A DNA stretch of 16,451 nucleotides, from contig CABSMC010000060.1 in assembly GCA_902478715.1 (NCBI GenBank), positions 1-16,451 of the forward strand. Direction: 5' to 3'. The number at the start of each line of letters is the position of its first letter. Positions within the stretch are counted from its first letter, which is position 1. A program made the translations under genes and the position numbers. Source of the DNA: an uncultured Adlercreutzia sp. (GTDB lineage Bacteria; Actinomycetota; Coriobacteriia; Coriobacteriales; Eggerthellaceae). Shown piece after piece: positions 1-6,581 of this stretch. A model generated the notes under the pieces. That model worked only from the letters and a program-made list of their open reading frames with translations. It searched no databases and was not told the DNA's origin.

Positions 1-380
1 GGCTCGGCGGGGAAAACCCTTACTTCGACCCGAAGGACGCCCGTCTCTCGCTTGGCCCGATCGTCAAGTTCAGGAATATCTGCGCCCACGATGACAGGCT
101 CTACTGCGCGAAGATCGGCAAGCGTAGCCCGATCGTGGACTACGCTGCCATGATCGACCTCGCTGAGCCGTACCTGTGTGCCGAGGACTACGAGAAGCTT
201 CTGGCCGATGTGCTGCTCACGATAATGGCCTATGACAAGATGGGGAGCGTCGCCAGGCACGTGCTCGAGGCCTCGGGCATCAACAGGATCTTCGATCGGG
301 CCACCAGTGCGACATCGAAGCTTCTTGAGTTCGACGAGCCGGATCGGCCTATATGGACGAGAAGGGCACGGCGGGAGTAG
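1..380 (+). CDS. Abi_2-type HEPN protein, C-terminal part (cut by window edge)
   Basis: The reading frame is open from position 3 and ends at 380; the start lies outside the window. The visible 125 residues contain RNICAHDDRLY (codons from position 72), the R-x4-H HEPN ribonuclease motif with the 'ICAH..RLY' context typical of the Abi_2 (AbiD/AbiF-like) abortive-infection family. Members are thought to act as RNases that halt translation during phage attack; that role is family knowledge and not shown here. The last residues (PIWTRRARRE) are basic and not recognised, so the end may be natural or a deletion junction. It is followed by a truncated PIN gene, which suggests a defence or toxin cluster that has been rearranged. 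Confidence 0.7.
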   Translation, partial: LGGENPYFDPKDARLSLGPIVKFRNICAHDDRLYCAKIGKRSPIVDYAAMIDLAEPYLCAEDYEKLLADVLLTIMAYDKMGSVARHVLEASGINRIFDRATSATSKLLEFDEPDRPIWTRRARRE

Positions 381-426
381 CCGTTCGGCGAAATCAATAG
401 ACAAGGCGAGCCCCGCTGAACCTTAG

Positions 427-666
427 CGGCTGGCGCGCATCTGCACGCTGGGGGAGCACGATATCGAGAGCGCGCTGGAATCGTCGTGGCCCGACTTCGA
501 GGACGCCTGCCTCTACCAGTGCGCCAAGAGGCTGCGCGCCTGTGCCATCATCACGCGCAACCAGGCCGACTTCGAGCGCTCGACCATCCCTGTCTACGAC
601 TGCGCCGAACTCTTCGCCCATCTCAAGGACGCCCACGGCCTCGTGTACGAGGAGATTGGGTGGTAG
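427..666 (+). pseudogene. PIN-domain (VapC-like) nuclease, 5'-truncated remnant
   Basis: Frame 1 is open only from just after a TAG at 424-426 to the TAG at 664-666. Its translation contains WPDFEDACLYQCAKR followed by ACAIITRNQADF and IPVYDCAELF. This is the C-terminal half of a PIN-domain toxin: the DFEDA acidic segment and the 'a.aIiTRN..DF' strand. No credible start codon or N-terminal half (the first conserved aspartate) is present upstream, so about half of the gene is missing. PIN toxins are Mg-dependent RNases of VapBC modules; this remnant should be inactive. No antitoxin gene is seen beside it. The junction with the preceding HEPN gene lies in 381-426. Confidence 0.6.
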
Positions 667-747
667 GTTATTCTGGTATCATCGGATCTGCCTTTAATTT
701 GTTTCTGATGTCGAGCAAGTGAATTCAGTTCGAAAGGCGAGAACTTC

Positions 748-1242
748 ATGCGGCTATACCATGCTTCAACTCAAACGGTCAGTGAGCCGAAGGTTGTGAA
801 CCGTTCTCCCTACCTAGATTTCAGAACAGGGTTTTACGCCACGACAAATCTTGCCCAGGCGGAGGATTTCGCTCGCAAGGCTTTTGTGCGCCGCGGTATG
901 GAGGGGGCGCCGACGCTGAATAGCTACGAATGCGATATGGAGCGAGCCAGACGCGAGCTACGCGTTCTCGAATTTTCCGAACCTAATGAAGAGTGGCTTG
1001 AATTCGTCGTGCACAACCGAAAGCAAGGTCGCGATAAAGCTCTGGAAGTGGATATTATCATCGGGCCCGTGGCGAACGATGACGTATTCACAACGGTAAC
1101 GCTCTACGAGCAGGGGCAGATCACGGCTCGTGCTGCTTTGGAGATGCTAAAGATTAAGGAGCTTTTCACGCAGATACTTTTCTGCAACGATAAGGCGCTA
1201 GAGATGCTGGCCTTTGAGTCGGCGCGGGTTGTTGAGAGGTGA
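748..1242 (+). CDS. DUF3990 family protein (ADP-ribosyltransferase-like), putative toxin
   Basis: A 164-aa cytoplasmic protein. Family landmarks are YHAS at residues 4-7, LDFRTGFYATTN at 23-34, NEEWLEFVVHNR at 80-91 and DIIIGPVANDDVF at 102-114, which match DUF3990. I recall this family as related to ADP-ribosyltransferases. On that reading H5, Y30 and a glutamate in E81/E82/E85 would be the H-Y-E type NAD-binding and catalytic residues; this assignment is inference. The ATG is preceded by AAGGCGAG at about 736-743. The gene is followed after 6 bp by a 79-aa gene and then, with a 4-bp overlap, by a DUF3791 gene, so all three are probably co-transcribed. The small partners suggest a toxin with antitoxin or accessory factors. 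The gene is less GC-rich than the housekeeping genes downstream, which fits horizontal transfer. Confidence 0.8.
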   Translation: MRLYHASTQTVSEPKVVNRSPYLDFRTGFYATTNLAQAEDFARKAFVRRGMEGAPTLNSYECDMERARRELRVLEFSEPNEEWLEFVVHNRKQGRDKALEVDIIIGPVANDDVFTTVTLYEQGQITARAALEMLKIKELFTQILFCNDKALEMLAFESARVVER

Positions 1243-1248
1243 GGGCGA

Positions 1249-1488
1249 ATGGCTAAGTCTCCGGAGCAGCTGTCTGTGCTGCTCGGCACGGCGACGCTTC
1301 CCGGCCTGTTTGAGCGGCTGGGTTTCACCGAGCCTTGCCAGATCGAGGAGTTCTTTGCGTCGAGCTTCTATGAGCTGCTGCGCAATCCCGATAGCGGGCT
1401 GTGGCATCTCAGCTCAGCGGCTCTGGCAGATTTGTACCGGCAGGAAGTGGAGCGCGGCTTCTTCGACGACCCGGAGGAGCAGTCATGA
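1249..1488 (+). CDS. Small protein of the DUF3990/DUF3791 unit
   Basis: A 79-aa protein that starts 6 bp after the DUF3990 stop; its ribosome site (GAGGTGAGGG) overlaps that gene's end. Its core, FFASSFYELLRNPDSGLWHLSS at residues 34-55, resembles small proteins I recall encoded between DUF3990 and DUF3791 genes ('..Y.LL..p.tglWh.S...L'). It is predicted soluble and mostly helical, with no signal peptide. Its stop overlaps the next start (ATGA at 1485-1488), which implies translational coupling and fixed stoichiometry with the DUF3791 protein. The function is unknown; an adaptor or half of a two-part antitoxin is a guess from context. Confidence 0.75.
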   Translation: MAKSPEQLSVLLGTATLPGLFERLGFTEPCQIEEFFASSFYELLRNPDSGLWHLSSAALADLYRQEVERGFFDDPEEQS

Positions 1489-1697
1489 GCAAGGAAATGC
1501 GGTTTCTCGTGTTCGCCATCGAGTACTATCGGCAGGCGAAGGGGCTGACGGGTCCGGAGGTGGCGGCTCTCTTTCGCGAAAAAGGACTCTCGCAATATGT
1601 GCTGGACAATTACTTTCTCTACCACATAGAGTCGCCCGACCTAATGGTTGCCGACATTGATCGCTATGTTGAAACGGGGGAGCGGCCGGCTCTTTAG
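1485..1697 (+). CDS. DUF3791 family protein, putative antitoxin partner
   Basis: A 70-aa protein. The pattern MRFLVFAIEYYRQAKGLTG, then EVAALFREKGLSQYVLDNY and finally ADIDRYVETG, is that of DUF3791: an N-terminal helix, a short helix pair with the 'V..lF...gv..Yi...y' signature, and a C-terminal helix. The start at 1485 overlaps the previous stop (ATGA) and follows GGAGGAG at 1473-1479. A longer in-frame opening from 1401 exists, but it lies inside the preceding gene and is not needed. DUF3791 genes commonly sit beside DUF3990 genes, so a role in neutralising or regulating the DUF3990 protein is plausible but not proven. Confidence 0.8.
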   Translation: MSKEMRFLVFAIEYYRQAKGLTGPEVAALFREKGLSQYVLDNYFLYHIESPDLMVADIDRYVETGERPAL

Positions 1698-1826
1698 GGG
1701 GTCGTTGAGGCGCAGTTAAAGCGGCCCGCTGCACTTTTTAGCATCTTCAAATTGCTAATTTATGCACTTTTGCGATTCTTCATACTGCATTTTGTAGGGA
1801 TTCAGAAATCCTGAGCGTCAGCGCCG

Positions 1827-2294
1827 TTACAGCGCGCCTGCGCGGTAGGCCGTGATGGCGGCGAGGGTGATGTCGGCGAAGTGTTGGATGGCGCCGACTT
1901 GAACCCAGCGGCCGTCCTCGCGGTAGCGCAGGGAGAGGTTGGCATCGCGGCCGCGGCGCAAGTGCCCGATGGAGAGCGTCACGTTGCCGGGGATCTCCCG
2001 CGTGTCGATGCGGGTTTCAATGCTCGGGCCGCCTAAGGCCCAGGCGGCGAGGCCGGCGTCGGTGAGGCTGCCGGTCTCCTGATAGACGGCGAGCGCCGCC
2101 CACAGGCCGAAACCGTCGTCTTCCTCGGTTTGGTAGACGTGCTTCTCGGTGCGCCCCGGCAGGCCGGCGCACACGATATGGGACTGCTTCGTGAAATGGT
2201 AGCGCTGGCCGTTGGCGATAATGCCCCAGGTGAAAACCTCCCACCGGCCCGTGCCGTCCTTCGCTTCGAAACTTGCGAGTGCGTGGTCTGTCAT
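1827..2294 (-). CDS. Conserved-looking hypothetical protein, 155 aa
   Basis: I do not recognise this family. The protein is soluble with no signal peptide or membrane span. It has one tryptophan-rich N-terminal segment (GRWEVFTWGI, residues 16-25), a single cysteine in SHIVCAGLPGR, and a C-terminal stretch GAIQHFADITLAAITAYRAG that looks like an amphipathic helix. The start is supported by AGGAGAG about 7 bp upstream on the minus strand. Codon use is GC-rich like the core genes. A perfect 20-bp palindrome with an extra half-site lies 18-50 bp upstream, so transcription is probably controlled by a repressor. It stands alone downstream of the DUF2148 gene on the same strand, separated by 86 bp. 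Confidence 0.7.
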   Translation of the reverse strand: MTDHALASFEAKDGTGRWEVFTWGIIANGQRYHFTKQSHIVCAGLPGRTEKHVYQTEEDDGFGLWAALAVYQETGSLTDAGLAAWALGGPSIETRIDTREIPGNVTLSIGHLRRGRDANLSLRYREDGRWVQVGAIQHFADITLAAITAYRAGAL

Positions 2295-2312
2295 AGGTGG
2301 CTCTCCTCTCTG

Positions 2313-2343
2313 AATCGCGCCATGGCGCGATTATGGTGCGATT
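2313..2343 (-). promoter_or_regulatory. Perfect palindromic operator with extra half-site
   Basis: Positions 2313-2332 form a perfect 20-bp palindrome (half-site AATCGCGCCA). On the plus strand, ATGGCGCGATT (2322-2332) is followed directly by ATGGTGCGATT (2333-2343), an 11-bp tandem repeat that adds a third half-site one helical turn away. On the minus strand CATAAT (2335-2330) could be the -10 box of the 155-aa gene, which would put the palindrome over the transcription start, the usual place for a repressor. It could instead act as a hairpin behind the DUF2148 gene, but no T-run follows. The cognate regulator is not identifiable here. Confidence 0.55.
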
Positions 2344-2380
2344 TCTGGAACATGCTGGAGCGGATGCGACCGCAGCTGAC

Positions 2381-2905
2381 CTACCCGCGGTCGAAGAACG
2401 GGCTTTTGGAGCTGATGCTTACCGGGATAGCGTACACCTGCCCCACGCCTTCGCCGAGCAGGCCCAGCTGTTGAGCGGCTAGGCCGGCGGAGAACATGAT
2501 GCGGGTGTCGACGCCGAAGGCCTGAGCGCGCGACACGGCGGCGCCGAGGGCGATGCCCACGTCTACGGAGTTCACCTCGCAGGGAACGCCTGGCGTGCGC
2601 TCGCTGCAGGTGGCGAAACCGCAGTGGCCGCAGTTGAGCCCCTGGGCCTTCTCGCGCGTGCCCACGAGCGCCACGCAGAGGCTTTTGCGCACACAACCAG
2701 CGTCGCGCAGGAAAAATGCGAACCCGCGCTCCTCGCCGATGGCCTCCATGGTGCAGGCGAGCGCTTCCAAATCGTCGCCGTCCACCACGGCGCATTCCAC
2801 GACATCGACGCCCTTGCCCTTGGGCGCCGTCCGCGCTGCCACCAGCATCTTCTGGGCGATGTCCAGCGCCTGCGCCTTCCGAATGTCCCTCTCGTCGTAA
2901 ACCAT
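2381..2905 (-). CDS. DUF2148 ferredoxin-domain protein
   Basis: A 174-aa protein. Cysteines C92, C95, C100 and C109 in NCGHCGFATC..(8)..C give the CxxCx4Cx8C pattern of the DUF2148 iron-sulfur domain, which probably binds one 4Fe-4S cluster. The N-terminal half (KMLVAARTAPKGKG, residues 19-32) resembles the nitroreductase-like opening of these proteins, and the segment GIALGAAVSRA with DTRIMFSAGLAAQQLGL is the usual C-terminal part. The start at 2905 follows a GAGGCGG ribosome site on the minus strand. The physiological partner is unknown for the family; an electron-transfer or redox role is expected. It is divergent from the fetAB pair, with 164 bp between the starts. Confidence 0.85.
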   Translation of the reverse strand: MVYDERDIRKAQALDIAQKMLVAARTAPKGKGVDVVECAVVDGDDLEALACTMEAIGEERGFAFFLRDAGCVRKSLCVALVGTREKAQGLNCGHCGFATCSERTPGVPCEVNSVDVGIALGAAVSRAQAFGVDTRIMFSAGLAAQQLGLLGEGVGQVYAIPVSISSKSPFFDRG

Positions 2906-3035
2906 GCCGCCTCGCTTTCGTCGCTTTCGCGCTTGTCGTGCGTTTCTGGTTCCATCTTACTACGGCAATCGCCTCGTATGGTCGAGCGCGTGCAGGCGCT
3001 CGCATAGCGGCTGGGTCACAAACGGTGGGCACTTG

Positions 3036-3063
3036 TTGCGGAGATCGCGGGGTCGGGTATCAT
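3036..3063 (+). promoter_or_regulatory. Promoter of the fetAB operon, probably leaderless
   Basis: TTGCGG (3036-3041) and TATCAT (3058-3063) are separated by 16 bp. A transcript would start near 3070, the A of the fetA ATG. No purine-rich ribosome site lies before that ATG, so translation of a leaderless mRNA is likely, as is common in Actinobacteria. Confidence 0.55.
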
Positions 3064-3069
3064 GCTTGC

Positions 3070-3969
3070 ATGGCGTTATTCGAGGCAGGACATATCGGGG
3101 TGCAGTTTCGTCGCAACGGGCAGCCGTTCGCGCCCTTTGCGGATGTGGGTTTCTCGCTGGAGGCGGGCTGCTTGTACAACCTCACGGGCCCTTCCGGATC
3201 GGGAAAGTCCACTCTGTTGAACGCGTGCGCGCTCATGCTGCCGCGCTCGGGCGGCACGCTGGCGCTCGAGGGTGTTCCCGTTGATCGGTTCAAGCCGATG
3301 GAATGGCGCCGGCGCGTGTGCCTGGTGCCTCAGGCTGCGTCGTTGGTGCCCGGCACGGTGCGTGACAACCTGCTGTTTCCCTGGACGCTGAAGGTGAACG
3401 CCGGCTCGCCGAAGCCCGACGACGACGTGCTGAACGAGATGCTTTCGCTGGCGATGCTTGATGGCGTGACGCTCGATCACGCGGCGGCTCAGCTCTCGGG
3501 CGGGCAGCTTGCCCGGGTGGCGTTGCTGCGGGCCTTCGCCACGCGTCCGGCGGTGCTGCTGCTCGATGAGGTGGAAGCGGCGCTTGATGAGGAGTCGGCC
3601 GTGGCCGTCAGTCGGCTTACGCGGGCGATGCTCGCGGGCGGGGCCACCTGCTTGCGCATCCGCCATCGGGCCGAAGACGGCTACGCCTACGGGGTGTTCA
3701 CGCTGGCCGATGGGAAGATGACCTACCATCAAAATGAGATCACGGTCGACAACGCACCCGTTGCAAGCGCGGGGAAAGGATGCGATTCGCGAGCTGATGA
3801 AGTGCTTGCGAAGTTGAAGGCGGTGCCCAGCGCGCCTTCCGGTGTTTCCTCTCTTGTTGGTTCCGCATTCGACCCAGTCGCATCGCCAAGGAGCGGCTCG
3901 CCATCCTTGCAGTCTTCGTCGGCCGACCGAAAGCCGGTCGGTTCCTCTGCAAAGGGAGGCTCCCGATGA
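3070..3969 (+). CDS. fetA: ABC transporter ATP-binding protein, FetA-like iron exporter subunit
   Basis: A 299-aa protein. The ATPase domain spans residues 1-225: Walker A GPSGSGKST at 40-48, Q-loop glutamine at 88, signature LSGGQ at 142-146, Walker B VLLLDEVEA at 162-170 and switch histidine near 199. It pairs with the UPF0014 permease that overlaps its stop by 4 bp (ATGA, 3966-3969), the FetA-FetB arrangement. In E. coli this pair exports iron and helps resist oxidative stress, so a similar role is expected here by homology. Residues about 226-299 form an extra serine- and alanine-rich tail with no recognisable fold; E. coli FetA stops before it. The ATG at 3070 was chosen because the ABC fold begins there and a -10 box sits just upstream; the longer upstream opening reads through the promoter. 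Confidence 0.85.
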   Translation: MALFEAGHIGVQFRRNGQPFAPFADVGFSLEAGCLYNLTGPSGSGKSTLLNACALMLPRSGGTLALEGVPVDRFKPMEWRRRVCLVPQAASLVPGTVRDNLLFPWTLKVNAGSPKPDDDVLNEMLSLAMLDGVTLDHAAAQLSGGQLARVALLRAFATRPAVLLLDEVEAALDEESAVAVSRLTRAMLAGGATCLRIRHRAEDGYAYGVFTLADGKMTYHQNEITVDNAPVASAGKGCDSRADEVLAKLKAVPSAPSGVSSLVGSAFDPVASPRSGSPSLQSSSADRKPVGSSAKGGSR

Positions 3970-4778
3970 CTGGCGGCGTGGTGAACATCGGATACGTGGA
4001 ACTGGTGGGCGCAAGCTTGCTCATGTTGGTGGCGGGCATCGTGTCGTGGCGCATGGGACTCGGGCAGACCCGCCGCATCGCCGTCTCCACCGTGCGGGCG
4101 TTTCTGCAGCTGCTCGCCATGGGCTTGCTTCTGGGCTACCTTTTCAAGTACCAGACGTGGTGGCTCGTGTGCCTGGTGCTATTGGGCATGTGCGTTGCGG
4201 CAACGCAGATCGCCACGGCCCGCACGAACAAGGTCGTACGGGGGCTTTGGGCCGACGTCTTCCTTTCCATCACCGTGTCGTCCATGGTCATCGCGTTCAT
4301 CGTGGTGGAAGGCATCATCCACGCCGATCCGTGGTACAACGCCATGCAGCTCGTGCCCATCTCGGGCATGATTCTCGGCAATACGCTGGCCGCGGCAGCG
4401 GTGGCCACCGATAGACTGTTCGCCAGCATGGATTCTCGTGCGAACGAGATATACATGATGGTGGCTTTGGGCGCCACCCCGCGCGAATCGGCGTTCCCTT
4501 CCATCAAGGCGGCGGTGGGCGCCGGCATGACGCCGCTTTTAGCCCAGTTGTCGGCGGCAGGCATCGTGCAGATTCCCGGCATGATGTCCGGCCAGATTCT
4601 GGCAGGTGCCGACCCTATTATTGCGGCGAAGTATCAGATCGTCGTGCTGCTCATGATTTCGGCGGCCACGACTCTCTCCGTTGTGATCATTTGCTTTCTC
4701 GCCTACAAGAAGCGCTTTTCCGCCGAAGGGTACTACTTATCGCCGGCCCTGCGCGACGATGCCGGCGGGGCGGCCTAG
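3966..4778 (+). CDS. fetB: UPF0014 family permease, FetB-like iron exporter
   Basis: A 270-aa integral membrane protein with about seven hydrophobic spans, for example at residues 10-27, 44-60, 65-82, 98-118, 125-147 and 221-246. Family features are TVRAFLQLLAMGLLLGYLF (44-62), PISGMILGNTLAAAAVA, and MVALGATPRESAFPSIKAAV followed by PLLAQLSAAGIVQIPGMMSGQILAGADP, which is highly typical of FetB/YbbM. It forms the membrane part of the iron exporter with FetA. The start at 3966 overlaps the fetA stop and follows GGGAGG at 3955-3960. An imperfect repeat of its last codons lies about 65 bp downstream. Confidence 0.9.
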   Translation: MTGGVVNIGYVELVGASLLMLVAGIVSWRMGLGQTRRIAVSTVRAFLQLLAMGLLLGYLFKYQTWWLVCLVLLGMCVAATQIATARTNKVVRGLWADVFLSITVSSMVIAFIVVEGIIHADPWYNAMQLVPISGMILGNTLAAAAVATDRLFASMDSRANEIYMMVALGATPRESAFPSIKAAVGAGMTPLLAQLSAAGIVQIPGMMSGQILAGADPIIAAKYQIVVLLMISAATTLSVVIICFLAYKKRFSAEGYYLSPALRDDAGGAA

Positions 4779-4896
4779 CTGGCAGTGCGGCCGGGCGGCG
4801 GCGTGGCTCACTGGTAGCGCGACCTCGCCGGCGAGACCGCCTAGCTGGCAAGCCTACGGTATGCCAACGGGTTGGCGCGAGGCGGCCGGGCGGCGG
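4773..4896. repeat. Short direct repeats after fetB
   Basis: GCCTAGCTGGCA occurs at 4773-4784, where it includes the fetB stop codon, and again at 4839-4850. CGGCCGGGCGGCGG occurs at 4788-4801 and 4883-4896. The first pair extends as an imperfect match of about 30 bp. The remainder of 4779-4950 is GC-rich, with a small palindrome CTCGCCGGCGAG (4826-4837 area) and the likely start region of the next gene; no ORF or tRNA was recognised. Confidence 0.4.
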
Positions 4897-4950
4897 GGGC
4901 GTTCCCGTACTATGGAGGCGACGTTTGCCCCGACCGGTTAGGAGGCCCCC

Positions 4951-6555
4951 ATGCTCGAAGGCGACAAGATCAAGGTGGCGCAGGGCGAGAACCCCTGTTA
5001 CCTGCTGCTGAGCCAGGCGAACCGCCACGGGCTTATTGCGGGAGCCTCGGGCACGGGCAAGACCGTCACCATGAAGGTGCTGGCCGAGGGGTTCGCCCAG
5101 GCCGGCGTCCCTGTGTTCATGGCTGACGTAAAGGGCGACGTCACCGGCATGGCCCAACCCGGCGACGATACCGAGAAAGTGCGCGAGCGGGCGGCCGCTC
5201 TGGGCGCTGTGGGCTGGGAGCCTCGGGGCTGCGACGTGCGTCTGTGGGACATGCTCGGCGGCGACGGTGTGCCCGTGCGCATTACCATTTCCGACATGGG
5301 GCCTGACTTGCTGGCGCGGCTGCTGGGGCTGACCGACGTGCAGCGCGGCGTGCTGGCCATCGCCTTCCGCATGGCCGACGATAACGGCATGCTGCTCATC
5401 GATCTGAAGGACCTGCGCGCCATGCTCGGGTATCTCTCCGAGCACGCCAGTGAGGTGGAAGCCTTGTACGGCCGCGTGTCGTCGCAGTCGGTGGGAGCCA
5501 TTCAACGCGCGCTGCTCACGCTGGAAGAAGCCGGCGGCGACATCTTCTTCGGCGAACCGGCGCTGGATATCACTGATTGGCTCGTGACCGACGATGCGGG
5601 TCAGGGCACCGTGAACATTCTGAACGCCGCGAAACTCATGGCATCGCCCCAGGTGTACGCCATGTTTCTGCTGTGGATGCTCAGCGAAATCTACGAACTT
5701 CTGCCCGAGGCCGGCGACCTTCCCAAGCCCAAGCTCGTGTTCTTCTTCGACGAGGCGCATCTGTTGTTCGACGACATGCCCAAGGAGCTGACCGACAAAA
5801 TCGTGCAGACCGTGAAGCTCATCCGTTCCAAGGGCGTCGGCGTCTACTTCGTCAGCCAGTCGCCCGCCGACATTCCCGATGAGGTGCTCGCGCAGCTTTC
5901 CAACCGCATCCAGCACGGGCTGCGCGCCTACACGCCCGCCGAGCAGAAGGCGGTGCGCGCGGCAGCGGCGGCCTTCCGCGAGAATCCGGCTTTCGATTCC
6001 GCCGAGACATTGCTGGAACTGGGCACCGGCGAGGCGCTCGTGTCGCTGCTGAATGAGGATGGCCAGCCGAGCATTGTGGAACGGGCGCGCGTGCTGCCCC
6101 CGGAGTGCCGCATGGCCGCTGCCGATGCGGCGACGCTGGAGGCGATCGGCGTGGCCCAGGCGCATCTGGTGGAGAAGTACGGCGAGGCCATCGACCGCGA
6201 GAGCGCCTACGAAAAGCTCGCCGCCGAGAAGAGCGCCGCTGTCGAGGCCGACGCGCTGGCTGCCGAGCGCGCCCAGCTGGAAAAGGAGCGCGCCGAATTC
6301 GAGAAGCAGAAGGCCGCCGAAGCCGACCGGGCCGCAAAAGCCGCAGCCAAGGAAGAAGAGCGTGCTGTCAAGGCTGCCGAAAGAGAGGCTGAGCGTGCCC
6401 AAAAAGCGGCCGAGAAAGAAGCCGAGCGCGCCGCTCGAGCTGCCGAGAAACAGCGCGAGCAGGCCATGAAAACGGTCAGCTCCGTTATCGGTCAGATCGG
6501 CCGCGAGACGAGCCGGCAACTTTTGCGGGGGTTGTTTGGGAACTTGCGGAAGTAG
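4951..6555 (+). CDS. DUF853/HerA-like ATPase (YjgR family)
   Basis: A 534-aa protein. Walker A GASGTGKT is at residues 31-38, followed by FMADVKGDVTGMAQPG (56-71), diagnostic of DUF853. Walker B FFFDEAH is at 264-270 and an arginine/sensor region GVGVYFVSQSPADIPDEVL lies at 295-313. Residues about 420-515 are an alanine-, glutamate- and lysine-rich coiled coil (AAEREAERAQKAAEKEAER), and the C-terminus GRETSRQLLRGLFGNLRK is the conserved end of the family. It belongs with HerA-type hexameric DNA-pumping ATPases, but YjgR-type proteins have no settled function and no NurA nuclease gene is adjacent. The ATG follows TTAGGAGG at 4939-4946. It appears monocistronic. Confidence 0.9.
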   Translation: MLEGDKIKVAQGENPCYLLLSQANRHGLIAGASGTGKTVTMKVLAEGFAQAGVPVFMADVKGDVTGMAQPGDDTEKVRERAAALGAVGWEPRGCDVRLWDMLGGDGVPVRITISDMGPDLLARLLGLTDVQRGVLAIAFRMADDNGMLLIDLKDLRAMLGYLSEHASEVEALYGRVSSQSVGAIQRALLTLEEAGGDIFFGEPALDITDWLVTDDAGQGTVNILNAAKLMASPQVYAMFLLWMLSEIYELLPEAGDLPKPKLVFFFDEAHLLFDDMPKELTDKIVQTVKLIRSKGVGVYFVSQSPADIPDEVLAQLSNRIQHGLRAYTPAEQKAVRAAAAAFRENPAFDSAETLLELGTGEALVSLLNEDGQPSIVERARVLPPECRMAAADAATLEAIGVAQAHLVEKYGEAIDRESAYEKLAAEKSAAVEADALAAERAQLEKERAEFEKQKAAEADRAAKAAAKEEERAVKAAEREAERAQKAAEKEAERAARAAEKQREQAMKTVSSVIGQIGRETSRQLLRGLFGNLRK

Positions 6556-6574
6556 GTTTTTCCTGCCGTACAAT
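6544..6574 (+). promoter_or_regulatory. Promoter of the GH25 lipoprotein gene, probably leaderless
   Basis: TACAAT (6569-6574) lies 7 bp before the ATG at 6582. TTGCGG (6544-6549), inside the end of the upstream gene, is a possible -35 with a long 19-bp spacer. No Shine-Dalgarno sequence is present, which supports a leaderless start at 6582. Confidence 0.45.
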
Positions 6575-6581
6575 AATGCCC

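Noticed and set aside
2716..3069. N-terminal extension of FetA
   Set aside because: The open frame upstream of 3070 is Arg/Pro-rich shadow of the opposite-strand DUF2148 gene and crosses the promoter.
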